A DNA stretch of 34,656 nt, taken from the NCBI GenBank assembly GCA_027858855.1, contig JAQIBV010000024.1:1-34656 (forward strand), in the 5' to 3' direction. Position 1 is the first letter of the stretch. Every line of letters begins with the position of its first letter. Shown here one piece after another: positions 25,275-34,600 of this stretch. This stretch comes from Spirochaetota bacterium. Lineage in GTDB: Bacteria > Spirochaetota > UBA4802 > JAFGJZ01. Made by a program: the position numbers and the translations under genes. Below the pieces are notes generated by a model. It worked only from the letters and a program-made list of their open reading frames with translations. It was not told the DNA's origin and did no database searches.

Positions 25275-27296
25275 CTAGGGTATATAATAACCGCCCCACT
25301 CGATTCCACTTTCACCCTTAGACTCAACTTCAATAGACACATTAGACCACCAGCCACTATAAAACGACTCCTTGAAGCTGTTATAAACGACTACGTAACG
25401 ATACTCCTCTTGGTTGCGAATATCGGAGTAGATCCTTTGCAGATCCGATACTTTACGAGCCTCTATAAACATACCGCCTGTTTTATCACAAATATCTTTT
25501 AGAACTTCACTGTTCTGAGACAGGGATACAATATAAACAGGAATGTAATGACATCTTGCATAATCAATAATAACATTTTCGCTGTATTGTTCGAAAGAGG
25601 TTTCATTAACAATCCCATCGGTAAAAAGAACTACAGCCCGTTTCGAATCGGTTTTTAACAGATCTGTAATAGCATTATATAGTACCCGGCCGATCTGCTT
25701 TCCTTCGCCAAAGGTTCCGTCTCTTAGTGATTTCAGAAGTCGTCGTCGAGACCAGTCGTAATCAGAAGCTACACTGTAATCATCGGTAAAGTCGAGTACC
25801 TTAACAGAGTCACTTCGCTTCATCTCTTTCAGAATAAAATCTGCACTCCAGATCAATTCATCACTCCAATTCTGCATCGGCTCAGACCTGTCAACACAGA
25901 AGACCATCGTTGATTTCAGCTTTCTTTCATGTAGATAATCGATAGAGACCTTCTGTATTCGAGCGCTGTCTTCTGTAACAAAGAACTCTTCCGGCCTTAA
26001 AGCATAAACCGGCTTGCCTGAACGATCTCTTACAGAGACATAAAAGGCAACCGTTGGAAACTTGCTGACATCAACAGACTTAATTTCTATATCAAGGTTA
26101 GTATAGCGCTTCTCAACCGGAGAAAAAATGGCTACACTCTCCTTATCATGGTCAAGAGAATAGAGAAAACCATCCCGGTCATAAACCGAAGAGTAGAGTC
26201 TGGAAAACTTGCTACTGTCTTCATTCCATGAAGAGAAATAAACGCGGGACTCTGTTTTAATATTATAAACAATTAATCCGGATGAAGAGTCGCTTATCAG
26301 AAGCTCTCCATTTTGACTCACAAGACCACGTGGTGACTGCAAATTATCATCAGTTATATGAGTAATGAAATTACCAGATGTATCAAATACCGAGATCCTT
26401 CTGTTTCCGGTGTCAGTTATATAGACAAACTCTCCATCAACTGCAACATCCGTCGGATTAAGCAGCTCACCCTCATAATTACCTTTAGTTCCGAACTGAA
26501 GAATATACGATCCATCTTTAGAAAACTTCTGAATACGGTGATTTCCGCTGTCAACCACATAGATTCCCATCTGCTCATCAAAACAGACGCCCTGTGGACC
26601 GTGAAACTGACCATTTCCAGAACCTGATTCTCCAAAGATAAAGTTAGCATTAAAATTACTATCAGTACAATAAATACGATCATTTGCAAAATCAGAGAAC
26701 AACAGTGTATCATTTTCCATATCAATTGAAAAAATTCGTGAATCAGCTGCAGGCTTGAATGTACGCAGACCTTTCCCTTTATCATCAATCTTTACAATAC
26801 GACCTGAATTATACGAAACAACGTAAATCATCTTATTCCGGTCGACTACAATATCAGTTGGATATCTAAAATGATAACTCTTTAAATCACGGGATTCTAG
26901 CGTGCGCACATGGGTATATTCAGGAGGAAGTGGTTGTTGCATCGATTGAACCCGGTGATACCGAAGCATATCTATTTTGTTCTGAACCGCAGCATCACGG
27001 GATATATCAAAAAGATACTGCCACTCGGTCAAGGCCTCGTCGGTATAACCAGCAAGCCTGTAGGCACGGGCAAGATATTCCCTTGCCTGGTGATATTCGG
27101 GATAAACAGACAAGGCATTTCGGAAAAATTCAATCGCACCAAGATAGCTGTAGTTGTTAAAAAGAGTAATACCCTGTTTAAAGCGTGTACGAGCCATTTC
27201 AAAAGTAGCTTCACTTTGACCGAAAGAGATAATCGGTAAAAACAGAAGAATTAATAGAGCCGGAAGAATAATATTTTTCAGGGTACGATATCGCAT
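25275..27296 (-). CDS. Exported TPR-NHL-VWA protein
   Basis: The 673-residue product has a signal peptide (about 1-26, ending FGQ), TPR-like helices (about 30-105, with FRNALSVYPEYHQAREYLAR), NHL beta-propeller blades (about 125-370; for example GQFHGPQGVCFDEQMGIYVV and DSGNHRIQKF), and a C-terminal von Willebrand A domain (about 455-640). The MIDAS start is DRSEP in place of DxSxS, while VLFTDG supplies the later Asp, so metal binding may be weakened. It probably scaffolds protein contacts in the periplasm or at the cell surface. It converges on the esterase-fold gene with 14 bases between stops and lies just downstream of uvrA. Confidence 0.8.
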   Translation of the reverse strand: MRYRTLKNIILPALLILLFLPIISFGQSEATFEMARTRFKQGITLFNNYSYLGAIEFFRNALSVYPEYHQAREYLARAYRLAGYTDEALTEWQYLFDISRDAAVQNKIDMLRYHRVQSMQQPLPPEYTHVRTLESRDLKSYHFRYPTDIVVDRNKMIYVVSYNSGRIVKIDDKGKGLRTFKPAADSRIFSIDMENDTLLFSDFANDRIYCTDSNFNANFIFGESGSGNGQFHGPQGVCFDEQMGIYVVDSGNHRIQKFSKDGSYILQFGTKGNYEGELLNPTDVAVDGEFVYITDTGNRRISVFDTSGNFITHITDDNLQSPRGLVSQNGELLISDSSSGLIVYNIKTESRVYFSSWNEDSSKFSRLYSSVYDRDGFLYSLDHDKESVAIFSPVEKRYTNLDIEIKSVDVSKFPTVAFYVSVRDRSGKPVYALRPEEFFVTEDSARIQKVSIDYLHERKLKSTMVFCVDRSEPMQNWSDELIWSADFILKEMKRSDSVKVLDFTDDYSVASDYDWSRRRLLKSLRDGTFGEGKQIGRVLYNAITDLLKTDSKRAVVLFTDGIVNETSFEQYSENVIIDYARCHYIPVYIVSLSQNSEVLKDICDKTGGMFIEARKVSDLQRIYSDIRNQEEYRYVVVYNSFKESFYSGWWSNVSIEVESKGESGIEWGGYYIP

Positions 27297-27341
27297 TATT
27301 GCACATCTCTCTGGCGAACGGAAACCTCTGATAATAACCGT

Positions 27342-30128
27342 TTAACCTACAATTTTTTTCAGAAACTGTCCGGTAAATGACTCCGCGACCCCGGCTACCT
27401 GTTCCGGAGAGCCGCTTGCGACAAGAAAACCGCCCTTGTCCCCCCCTTCGGGTCCGAGATCGATTATGTAGTCGGCAGTCTTGATCACATCAAGATTATG
27501 CTCAATTACCAGCACACTGTTACCTTTATCTACCAGAGAGCGTAAAACTTTCAACAATTTTTCAATATCAGCAAAATGAAGTCCGGTTGTAGGCTCATCA
27601 AGGATGTAGAAGGTTCTGCCGGTAGATCTTTTTGATAGTTCCGTAGCAAGCTTTATACGCTGAGCCTCTCCCCCGGAAAGAGTGGTTGCAGGCTGCCCCA
27701 TTTTAATATAACCAAGACCAACTTCAACCAGAGTATCAAGACGTCGTTTTATTGAAGGTATATTGTTAAAAAACTCCTGAGCCTCATTTACAGTCATCTC
27801 GAGTATTTCAAAGATGTTTTTACCTTTATAGCGAACCCCAAGCGTCTCATGGTTATAGCGTTTACCCTTACACACCTCACATGTTATGTAGACATCTGAA
27901 AGGAAGTGCATCTCAATTTTTTTAATACCGTCGCCTTCGCAGCTTTCACAGCGCCCACCGGGAACATTAAACGAAAAACGCCCCGGCTTATACCCCTTTA
28001 TCTTTGACTCTGAAAGGGATGAAAAAAGGTCACGAATAGGTGTAAACATACCGGTATAAGTTGCCGGGTTCGAACGCGGTGTTCTGCCGATAGGAGACTG
28101 GTCAATATCAATTACCTTGTCGATATTTTCATAACCGCTGATCTTTTTGAACTGTCCCGGTGTCTGCTTCGAGCGCATGATGAGGTTAGAGAGCGCCTTG
28201 AAGAAGATCTGCATTATCAGTGTAGATTTACCCGACCCAGAAACTCCCGTGACACAGCTGAATACAGCTAACGGAATTTTGACATCAAGATTCTTAAGAT
28301 TATTCTCAGATGCACCACTTATTTCTATAAAATTTTCCGGTGTAAGACGCTTCTCCGGAAGAGGAATGGACAATTTCCCGGAAAGATAGAGACCGGTAAT
28401 TGACTCTTTATTAGCCAGAATCTCTTTGGAAGTACCCTGAGCAATAATATACCCACCTTCTACTCCGGCTCCAGGACCAAGATCCACAATATAATCAGAC
28501 TCCAACATGGTATCTTCATCATGCTCAACGACAATCACTGTATTACCTAAGTCACGCAACTGTTTCAAAGTAGCCAGCAACTTCTGATTATCACGCTGAT
28601 GCAGCCCAATAGACGGTTCATCAAGTACATAAAGAACTCCGGTAAGGCTTGACCCAATCTGAGTTGCAAGACGAATTCGTTGAGCCTCGCCCCCCGACAA
28701 GGTGCCTGCTGAACGCTCAAGAGTTAAATAATCAAGCCCCACATCAGAAAGAAATTTAAGCCGTGAACCGATCTCTTGCAGCACCTGAAATGCAATTTTC
28801 TTTTCGGTATCATTTAAAACAACAGTATCAAAAAATATACGCGCATCTTTTATTGATTTTTTAGTAATATCTGAAATGTGAGTTTTTGCAACACGTACCG
28901 ATAACGAGGCCGGTTTCAGACGATGTCCACTACATGAAGGACAGGTCTGATTAACCATATATGCCTCCATCCAGTGACGCATATCTTCAGATGCCGTCTC
29001 TTTATATCGTCGCTCAAGATTAGTAATTGCACCCTCAAAATGGCGGTTAAATGGATAACGCCGTGATTCACGCGTTCCGGTACCATACAGGATTAACGTC
29101 TGCTCTTTTTTTGTCAGTTTTTTCCATGATTTAGAGGTATCAATATCAAAATTTCGCTGAAGAAACTTAACCTGTTCGGATGTCCACTGTTTCCCCCAAA
29201 CCTGAACAGCGCCATCGTTAACAGTAACATCATGGTCCGGCACAATACGCTCTTCACTGAAACGCATCAGAAACCCCAGACCACTACACTCTTCACATGC
29301 GCCGAAGGGGCTGTTAAAAGAGAACATACGCGGAGAAAGCTCTGGAATAGAGTAGCCACACTCCGGACAGGAGTGTTTTGACGAAAAAAAGACTTCGGTT
29401 CCATCAATTTCAGCGATAAGCAGTCCATCAGACAGATCCAGACAAGTCTCGACCGAGTCAGCAAGTCGTGGACGTATTCCATCTTTAATTACAATACGAT
29501 CAATTATTACTTCTATTGAATGCTTTTTGGTTTTTTCCAGCTTAATTTCATCATCAAGAGTACAGACGTCACCGTCGACACGGATCCTTACAAACCCCTT
29601 TTTACGAAGCGATTCAAAGACATCGGCATGCGTTCCCTTTTCCCCCTGAACAATGGGTGACAGTAGCTGTAGTTTAGTCTTTTCAGGTTTAGTCATCAAC
29701 TGTTCAACAATTTGATCAACAGAACGTGATGTTATTCGAATATTGCAGGATGGGCAGTAGGGAATTCCTATGCGCGCATACAGCAGACGAAGATAGTCAT
29801 ATATCTCGGTGACGGTTCCGACAGTTGATCTCGGATTTCGATGGGTGCTTTTCTGTTCGATTGAAATTGCAGGAGAGAGACCATCAATAAAATCGACATC
29901 GGGCTTTTCCATAAGCCCAAGAAATTGACGTGCATATGCCGAGAGAGACTCTACATAGCGACGCTGCCCCTCTGCATAAATGGTATCAAAAGCCAGTGAA
30001 GATTTACCAGATCCGGATAAGCCGGTTATTACAACAAGACTGTCACGGGGTATATCTATGGAAATATTTTTAAGATTATGTTCACGAGCCCCGCGAATGT
30101 GAATGAAACTGTTAAATTTGCGCGACAT
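27342..30128 (-). CDS. uvrA: Excinuclease ABC subunit A
   Basis: The 928-residue protein is a full UvrA. Walker A motifs are [14 protein letters not shown] (near residue 35) and [10 protein letters not shown] (about 630). Two LSGGEAQRI signatures and LDEPxxGLH Walker B segments are present. Zinc modules: [10 protein letters not shown] with CEECSGLG, and [11 protein letters not shown] with CEVCKGKRY. It recognises DNA lesions with UvrB in nucleotide excision repair. Its start overlaps by 17 bases the end of a small acidic zinc-ribbon gene, implying coupled translation. Length and motif order are standard. Confidence 0.97.
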   Translation of the reverse strand: MSRKFNSFIHIRGAREHNLKNISIDIPRDSLVVITGLSGSGKSSLAFDTIYAEGQRRYVESLSAYARQFLGLMEKPDVDFIDGLSPAISIEQKSTHRNPRSTVGTVTEIYDYLRLLYARIGIPYCPSCNIRITSRSVDQIVEQLMTKPEKTKLQLLSPIVQGEKGTHADVFESLRKKGFVRIRVDGDVCTLDDEIKLEKTKKHSIEVIIDRIVIKDGIRPRLADSVETCLDLSDGLLIAEIDGTEVFFSSKHSCPECGYSIPELSPRMFSFNSPFGACEECSGLGFLMRFSEERIVPDHDVTVNDGAVQVWGKQWTSEQVKFLQRNFDIDTSKSWKKLTKKEQTLILYGTGTRESRRYPFNRHFEGAITNLERRYKETASEDMRHWMEAYMVNQTCPSCSGHRLKPASLSVRVAKTHISDITKKSIKDARIFFDTVVLNDTEKKIAFQVLQEIGSRLKFLSDVGLDYLTLERSAGTLSGGEAQRIRLATQIGSSLTGVLYVLDEPSIGLHQRDNQKLLATLKQLRDLGNTVIVVEHDEDTMLESDYIVDLGPGAGVEGGYIIAQGTSKEILANKESITGLYLSGKLSIPLPEKRLTPENFIEISGASENNLKNLDVKIPLAVFSCVTGVSGSGKSTLIMQIFFKALSNLIMRSKQTPGQFKKISGYENIDKVIDIDQSPIGRTPRSNPATYTGMFTPIRDLFSSLSESKIKGYKPGRFSFNVPGGRCESCEGDGIKKIEMHFLSDVYITCEVCKGKRYNHETLGVRYKGKNIFEILEMTVNEAQEFFNNIPSIKRRLDTLVEVGLGYIKMGQPATTLSGGEAQRIKLATELSKRSTGRTFYILDEPTTGLHFADIEKLLKVLRSLVDKGNSVLVIEHNLDVIKTADYIIDLGPEGGDKGGFLVASGSPEQVAGVAESFTGQFLKKIVG

Positions 30129-30411
30129 TCATCGAACCGCACATAGGACAGACGCAATCGGTTATGTCTTCCGCCTCATTATAATCATTGCTCTTCTGTG
30201 CAATATTATCATCCCAGCGATAATCACAGTCATCACATACAAAAGAGACATCCAGACGAACTACAGCTGCGGCTTGTTCATCATCCTCTTCTTCAGCGAG
30301 TTCATCCTTTACAAGCTCATCCTCATCTTCTTCAAGCTCCTCTTCTTCTTCGCTGTAAAAGCTGTCTTCGTATACTTCATCATCAAAATCTTTTTCAAAA
30401 TCTAAACTCAT
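30112..30411 (-). CDS. Small acidic zinc-ribbon protein coupled to uvrA
   Basis: From the ATG 30411 the product is 99 residues; an ATG 33 bases earlier lies above the likely ribosome site CAGG. The first half is extremely acidic (a run of Glu and Asp, such as [14 protein letters not shown]). The second half is a zinc ribbon with CDDC (59-62) and CPMC (88-91) and an aromatic strand YRWDD between. The architecture resembles RNA polymerase or CXXC-type ribbon proteins with an acidic tail that could mimic DNA. It overlaps the uvrA start by 17 bases, so a role connected to UvrA is plausible but unproven. Family not recognised. Confidence 0.7.
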   Translation of the reverse strand: MSLDFEKDFDDEVYEDSFYSEEEEELEEDEDELVKDELAEEEDDEQAAAVVRLDVSFVCDDCDYRWDDNIAQKSNDYNEAEDITDCVCPMCGSMNVAQI

Positions 30412-30430
30412 ACATTTACCTGATCTATTT

Positions 30431-30436
30431 ATTATA
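30431..30436 (-). promoter_or_regulatory. -10 box for the zinc-ribbon/uvrA operon
   Basis: TATAAT on the minus strand lies 20 bases before the start at 30411. The sequence 17 bases further upstream (CAGTTT) is a poor -35. I saw no LexA-type palindrome with confidence. Confidence 0.4.
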
Positions 30437-30444
30437 CGGAGCAA

Positions 30445-30770
30445 TTATATATTAAACTGGGAATTCAGCTTAATTAAAAAAGCCGAACCCTCTTATTCAG
30501 AACCGTCCCTTCTACAGAAAAAAAACAGACGATATTTGTCAAACAGATTTACATGCTTTTTTGAAGTGTTCTTAAAAAACCAAATTTTGAAATAGTTTTA
30601 GTCGCTGTTTCTCCTTTATAATCGATTTAGAAACAAACTACAAGTGTAAGTTACCTATTTAAAGGTATAATACCGGTGGTTTACTAAATTTTAAAACAGG
30701 CGTCTTGATAATAAGGTGATTCGCAGAGTCACAGAGTATAGATGTCATGAAAAACCACTCTATGCGGGTT
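30445..30770. terminator. Intergenic stretch with a possible terminator
   Basis: About 320 bases without a gene. The only clear structure is at 30751-30772, where AAAACC and GGTTTT enclose a CACTCTATGC-type loop; on the minus strand this follows the Pro/Lys-rich gene and could end its transcript, though the stem is short and the following T run poor. Confidence 0.3.
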
Positions 30771-31679
30771 TTATCGTGTTTTCGGTTGTTCCGGAATTTT
30801 AGGCTTATCAACAAGTGGTTCATCAACATACGGCATCATTGGACCAACAGGTGATGAGACGGTTGGAGATTTATCAACAGGACTCTTAGGAGCTACTGGA
30901 GCCTTTTTTACCGGAGTTGATCGTTTGGTGGGACGCTTCGGTTTGGGAGCAACTTTTTTACCAGAGCGGGGCTTTTTTTCTAATATTGTACGCCCTGATG
31001 AGCCGTCACCAGCTTTAATGTCAGACTTGGCCTCTGCACTCTTGGCACCACTAACCGATGATTTCGTTGAATCTTTTGTCAGGTCACTTTTTTCTGCGGC
31101 CGAAGGTACTACACCTCTGAAATATGAGCCATCAGGAAGATCGCCGGTCGCAATAATAATATCCCAGACACCCCAGTAGCCGTAGTTCATTGCATATTCT
31201 TTAAAGGTTATAACTACATCGCCGTCATAGGTAAGATCAAGCGGTAAATCGATCTGATACAGCGTATCGGGAGACAACTTCCCCCAGACAAGCTCATCTA
31301 TCTGCCGGCCATCTGCATAGATATGAAGTTTGGAATAGACCCCAGAATTTTTCTTAAAACGGAATTTTACGAAATCTACCCACAAGGTATAGGTGGCATG
31401 AGGTTTTAAGTCGGTGATATGTAATGAGGCCGAAGATGCTGCAATAAAAGACGCCTTCTGATTGGTAACGGGTGCTGCATCCTCAACAAGATTAAGTTCT
31501 CTTGACTGCCCCCAGTGTAAAAGCTGAGTACTGTCGGCGTGATTTATCCAACCAGGCCCAGGAAGAGCACTCTTATCACCCAACTGAAAAAGAAGATAAC
31601 CTTTTTCAGCTACAGAAAACCCCGCAAAAATAACCAGCGGCGCCAGGAAGAAGACAGCAAAAATTATTTTTTTAATCAT
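30771..31679 (-). CDS. Exported protein with jelly-roll-like domain and Pro/Lys-rich tail
   Basis: The 302-residue product has a signal peptide (MIKKIIFAVFFLAPLVIFAG). Residues about 25-180 are beta-rich with ASLHITDLKPHATYTLWVDF and KLHIYADGRQIDELVWG, resembling carbohydrate-binding or galactose-binding-like domains. From about 195 the sequence becomes Ser/Lys/Ala and then Pro/Lys-rich with repeated KKxPxxPK-type stretches, as in cell-wall- or membrane-spanning linkers. I recognise no family. It follows the flagellin-like gene after 47 bases and is probably co-transcribed from the strong promoter upstream of that gene. Confidence 0.65.
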   Translation of the reverse strand: MIKKIIFAVFFLAPLVIFAGFSVAEKGYLLFQLGDKSALPGPGWINHADSTQLLHWGQSRELNLVEDAAPVTNQKASFIAASSASLHITDLKPHATYTLWVDFVKFRFKKNSGVYSKLHIYADGRQIDELVWGKLSPDTLYQIDLPLDLTYDGDVVITFKEYAMNYGYWGVWDIIIATGDLPDGSYFRGVVPSAAEKSDLTKDSTKSSVSGAKSAEAKSDIKAGDGSSGRTILEKKPRSGKKVAPKPKRPTKRSTPVKKAPVAPKSPVDKSPTVSSPVGPMMPYVDEPLVDKPKIPEQPKTR

Positions 31680-31726
31680 AGACCCTCAAAATATCCGGCA
31701 CACATTCTGGAAAAATAATCAGACAA

Positions 31727-32278
31727 TCAGCGGGTTAATCTCATCACAACATCAGCATTCAGGCGTGAAACATTCTCACCCGAACCACTATTTTGAACCA
31801 TTTCCGCCATCTTTGACGAAGGATCAGAAACAAGGTTAGAAGCAAATATATTTTCAGACTCTACCTGCATACGTGAGAGATCGGCAATATCCTTGTTTAT
31901 ACGCACAAGCGTACCCTTCATCAGCTCGTTAAGGAAATTTTCTGTAAGCGGATCAGCTCCGATAAGATCAGCAAGAGGCTTTTCACTATTATAGGTAGCA
32001 TCGGAAATTATCTGCTGTGAACGACCTCCCCCTTGACGCAAATCAGTCACAAGGTCTTTAAGACCTTCATGAACTATCTGGTTTCGGGTCAACGATGTCT
32101 GGGTAGTTTTTAAATCGGCCTGGATAGTATCCAAACGGCCATTAAGACGGGTCTCAATACGTACCGAATCTGACGGTTTACCCGTAAATGCGGTCTGTGT
32201 ACCCTTCTCTGAGACTGAGGTTCTTTTCTGATTGATTTTTCTGGCTGAACCTAAAATGCCATCTGCAGTAATATTCAT
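31727..32278 (-). CDS. Helical protein of unknown function, flagellin/hook-protein-like ends
   Basis: The start is the ATG at 32278, with AAAGGAGTG just upstream; an ATG 30 bases earlier has no ribosome site. The 183-residue product has no signal peptide and is almost entirely helical, Thr/Ser/Asn/Gln-rich, with coiled-coil periodicity (LNGRLDTIQADLKTTQTSLT). The N-terminus MNITADGILGSARKI and the C-terminus SRLNADVVMRLTR recall the ends of flagellar axial or hook-associated proteins, which also lack signal peptides and Cys. That is only a resemblance; no flagellar gene is beside it. It has the best promoter in the window. Confidence 0.6.
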   Translation of the reverse strand: MNITADGILGSARKINQKRTSVSEKGTQTAFTGKPSDSVRIETRLNGRLDTIQADLKTTQTSLTRNQIVHEGLKDLVTDLRQGGGRSQQIISDATYNSEKPLADLIGADPLTENFLNELMKGTLVRINKDIADLSRMQVESENIFASNLVSDPSSKMAEMVQNSGSGENVSRLNADVVMRLTR

Positions 32279-32327
32279 AGTCACACTCCTTTGTGAACGA
32301 ATCAACATCCTGTTTGCCTAACAGTAT

Positions 32328-32356
32328 AATATACATGGCAACTTAATTATTGTCAA
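32328..32356 (-). promoter_or_regulatory. Strong sigma70-type promoter
   Basis: On the minus strand TTGACA (32356-32351), exactly 17 bases, then TATATT (32333-32328). Consensus -35 and near-consensus -10, 50 bases before the flagellin-like start at 32278. Confidence 0.75.
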
Positions 32357-32643
32357 GACATTAATCACTTTATTCATCGTCAATTTAAAAAAAAGAAGCC
32401 TCAAATAATCGCATGAGACATAGTATACATATCGGCAGACTGCTATAAGAGTAAAGACTTTTTTATGCGACATAACGGGATTGATTCTGGAAGCCATATT
32501 GCCTCAAATAAAAAAGTACTCCAAATATCTGCGATCGAATGTAATGAGATCGTCAGAGATAAATGGAAAATGCTTTTTGAATATTTTAGCCTTTTAAAAT
32601 GTTCAAAATAGCTTTCAAAATCCTTAGATTCTTTAAGGGTTAT

Positions 32644-32676
32644 GGCTGGTCACAATCTTTCAGATTGTTGCTCGCC
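32644..32676 (-). repeat. Structured palindromic element within the IS left end
   Basis: Read on the minus strand: outer GGC, 5' strand GAGCA, inner stem ACAATCT with loop GAA and AGATTGT, 3' strand GACCA, outer GCC. It has the same layout as the copies near 4 kb although nearly 30 kb away and with an unrelated inner stem. It lies just before the transposase start. Confidence 0.6.
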
Positions 32677-32710
32677 CAAGCAGCCTGGGAGACAAATTAT
32701 GAGGTTAACC

Positions 32711-33829
32711 ATGTCCGAAAAAAAGTCATTAACCAAGGTCTTTGCTGAAAAATACAAATATGCATCGAAATTGGAAAATGTGCTCATTCTTAACGAGTTC
32801 ATCTACTATACTCAATACAATCGAAGCTATGCGGCTCGGGTTCTTCGTGCGAATAACAGCAATTCAGAAAAAACACAACTCGTAAAAAACCTGCAACATA
32901 CTATAATGACGAAGTATAATGTACCCTGGAAAAGTTTTGAAAAATTAACGATTACATTTGTGGAAAGCGACTCGTAGCGATCATTCCCGAGTTGATAAAG
33001 AAATGCGCCCAATTAGGAGGCTGGAAATTCCTGAGGCAATAAAACAAAAACTAGAAAAAATAAGCCCCGCAACTATAGATCGACTGTTAAAACCATACAA
33101 GAAATCACTAAACCCCAAAGGCACTTCAATGACTAAGGGCACCCGTTATCTGATCGACCGTATCCCTATTAAAACATTTACCGAGTGGAAAGATTCTCCT
33201 GCGGGATTTACACAGATGGATTTGGTAGCTCACAATGGCGGCAATGTGGATGGCGGATTCCGGTATACATTCGATACTAATGATATAAGTACCTCATGGA
33301 CAGTTTGGACCCTGTTGAAAGATAAATCTATGCCGATAATGACAAAGGCGCTGCAGACGGTTCAGGAGACCTTCCCTTTCCCACTCAGAGGTATTCACTC
33401 AGATAATGGATCAGAATTTATTAATGATTCAGTGCTTACCTTTGCTGAAGTCCATAATCTAGCTTTTACCCGTGGACGTCCCTATAAGGAAAATGATAAT
33501 CCACAAGTTGAACAGAAAACAATAGTATAATAAGACGCAATACTGGATACCTGCGTTATGACCAAGTGGAGCATGCTGAGACTCTGCAAGAGCTCTATAA
33601 ACACCTTAATTTATATGTGAACTACTTTCAACCGGTTATGATTCTTCGTGAAAAACACCTGATCGGCGCAAAAGCTATCCGAAAATATGATACTGCTCAA
33701 ACACCTTATCAGCGAATTTTAAAAAGTGATTCAGTCTCTGACGAGGTAAAGGATTCAATACGCGCGATTTACAAAATGCTCAATCCTGCAGAGTTAAAAC
33801 GCAAGATAAATGAGTGTCAAGCAAGCTAA
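32711..33829 (+). pseudogene. DDE (rve integrase-type) transposase with frameshifts
   Basis: Starting at the ATG 32711 (MSEKKSLTKVFAEKYK) the sequence follows an integrase-core transposase through several frames: up to about 32953, then CGKRLVAIIPELIKKCAQLG in a second frame, then LEIPEAIKQKLEKISPATID in a third. The DDE residues are in FTQMDLVAHN, GIHSDNGSEF and NPQVEQK. After about 33526 a further frameshift and stop codons occur, and the C-terminal part resumes with RRNTGYLRYDQVEHAETL to 33829. At least three frame breaks make it inactive. Relatives carry this core in IS481/ISNCY-like elements. Confidence 0.75.
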
Positions 33830-34205
33830 TTCGCATCGTTGCCCCGATACGTGTCCCTGTTAAGCCGGTTAGAATTCGAAGAAAAAATAAATGCAGCATA
33901 CGGTACCTGTAGGACGACGAGAGCAATCTGCGACTAACGCGAATCCATTTTTACAACGACAACGAATTGAGGAATTACAAAGAGCTACAGACACTGTTTT
34001 GAGTAAAAGAGTTTAAAGGGATAAAGAAATACCTGGATTTTATCCTCACGTTGAGTACATTCCTGGATGAGGCAACAAACCCTCTTTCGTGTACTTTTTT
34101 TTTGAGGCAAGTCGGGCAATTGAGACGGCCTCTACCACTGAACAAGCAACACAACAAAAATGTAGTGTATAAACTAACCATGTATAATTTATAAAAAAGA
34201 AAAAT

Positions 34206-34577
34206 CTAGATGACTTTAAATTTATTTATTTTATCATCAAGTTCTTTAATTATAACTGCAATCTCAGTTGAATTGCCTGATAAAAGTTCAGCTGAATCAG
34301 CATTTTTCATTGAAAATTCATTTAATAAATCAATGATAACAGAGATATCTTCAAAAGAAATTTTTTGCTTTTCTAAAAGCTTTTTATTCTCTTCTGTGAT
34401 TTTCAGAACGGCATCTCCATTTTCTGTTAGAACACCTTTTATCTCGTTCTCTTTTTCTGACAAACAATTAATCTCTTTAATCAATACCGATATAGAGTTG
34501 ATACCGGCCAGAATTCCATTAAAGATCTCCATAGTTTCAGTAGTAGTATCCACTCCTGTCACGGTATATGTCAACAT
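34206..34577 (-). CDS. Short protein resembling the C-terminal end of a chemotaxis receptor
   Basis: The 123-residue product is one long helical stretch with heptad periodicity (EIKGVLTENGDAVLKITEEN, KNADSAELLSGNSTEIAVII) ending in ELDDKINKFKVI, very like the C-terminal arm of methyl-accepting chemotaxis proteins, which end in a similar xLxxxVxxFKV. The highly conserved signalling tip (EIAAAINEIA-like) is absent, as are sensor and membrane parts. An ATG at 34577 has AAAGGCG upstream, so a separate small protein is possible; alternatively it is a receptor fragment. An upstream gene appears to end 23 bases before it. Confidence 0.5.
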   Translation of the reverse strand: MLTYTVTGVDTTTETMEIFNGILAGINSISVLIKEINCLSEKENEIKGVLTENGDAVLKITEENKKLLEKQKISFEDISVIIDLLNEFSMKNADSAELLSGNSTEIAVIIKELDDKINKFKVI

Positions 34578-34600
34578 AGTTGCGCCTTTTTTTGAAAAAA

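Larger units (their letters stand above)
32499..34110 (+). mobile_element. Decayed insertion sequence with terminal inverted repeats
   Basis: TTGCCTCAAATAAAAAAGTA (from 32499) matches in inverse the sequence GTACTTTTTTTTTGAGGCAA (34091-34110), giving about 20-bp terminal repeats and an element of 1.6 kb. Inside is a frameshifted rve-type transposase. About 260 bases between the transposase end and the right repeat are non-coding, with a short relic frame. No target duplication is evident. A palindromic element lies between the left repeat and the transposase start. Confidence 0.65.
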
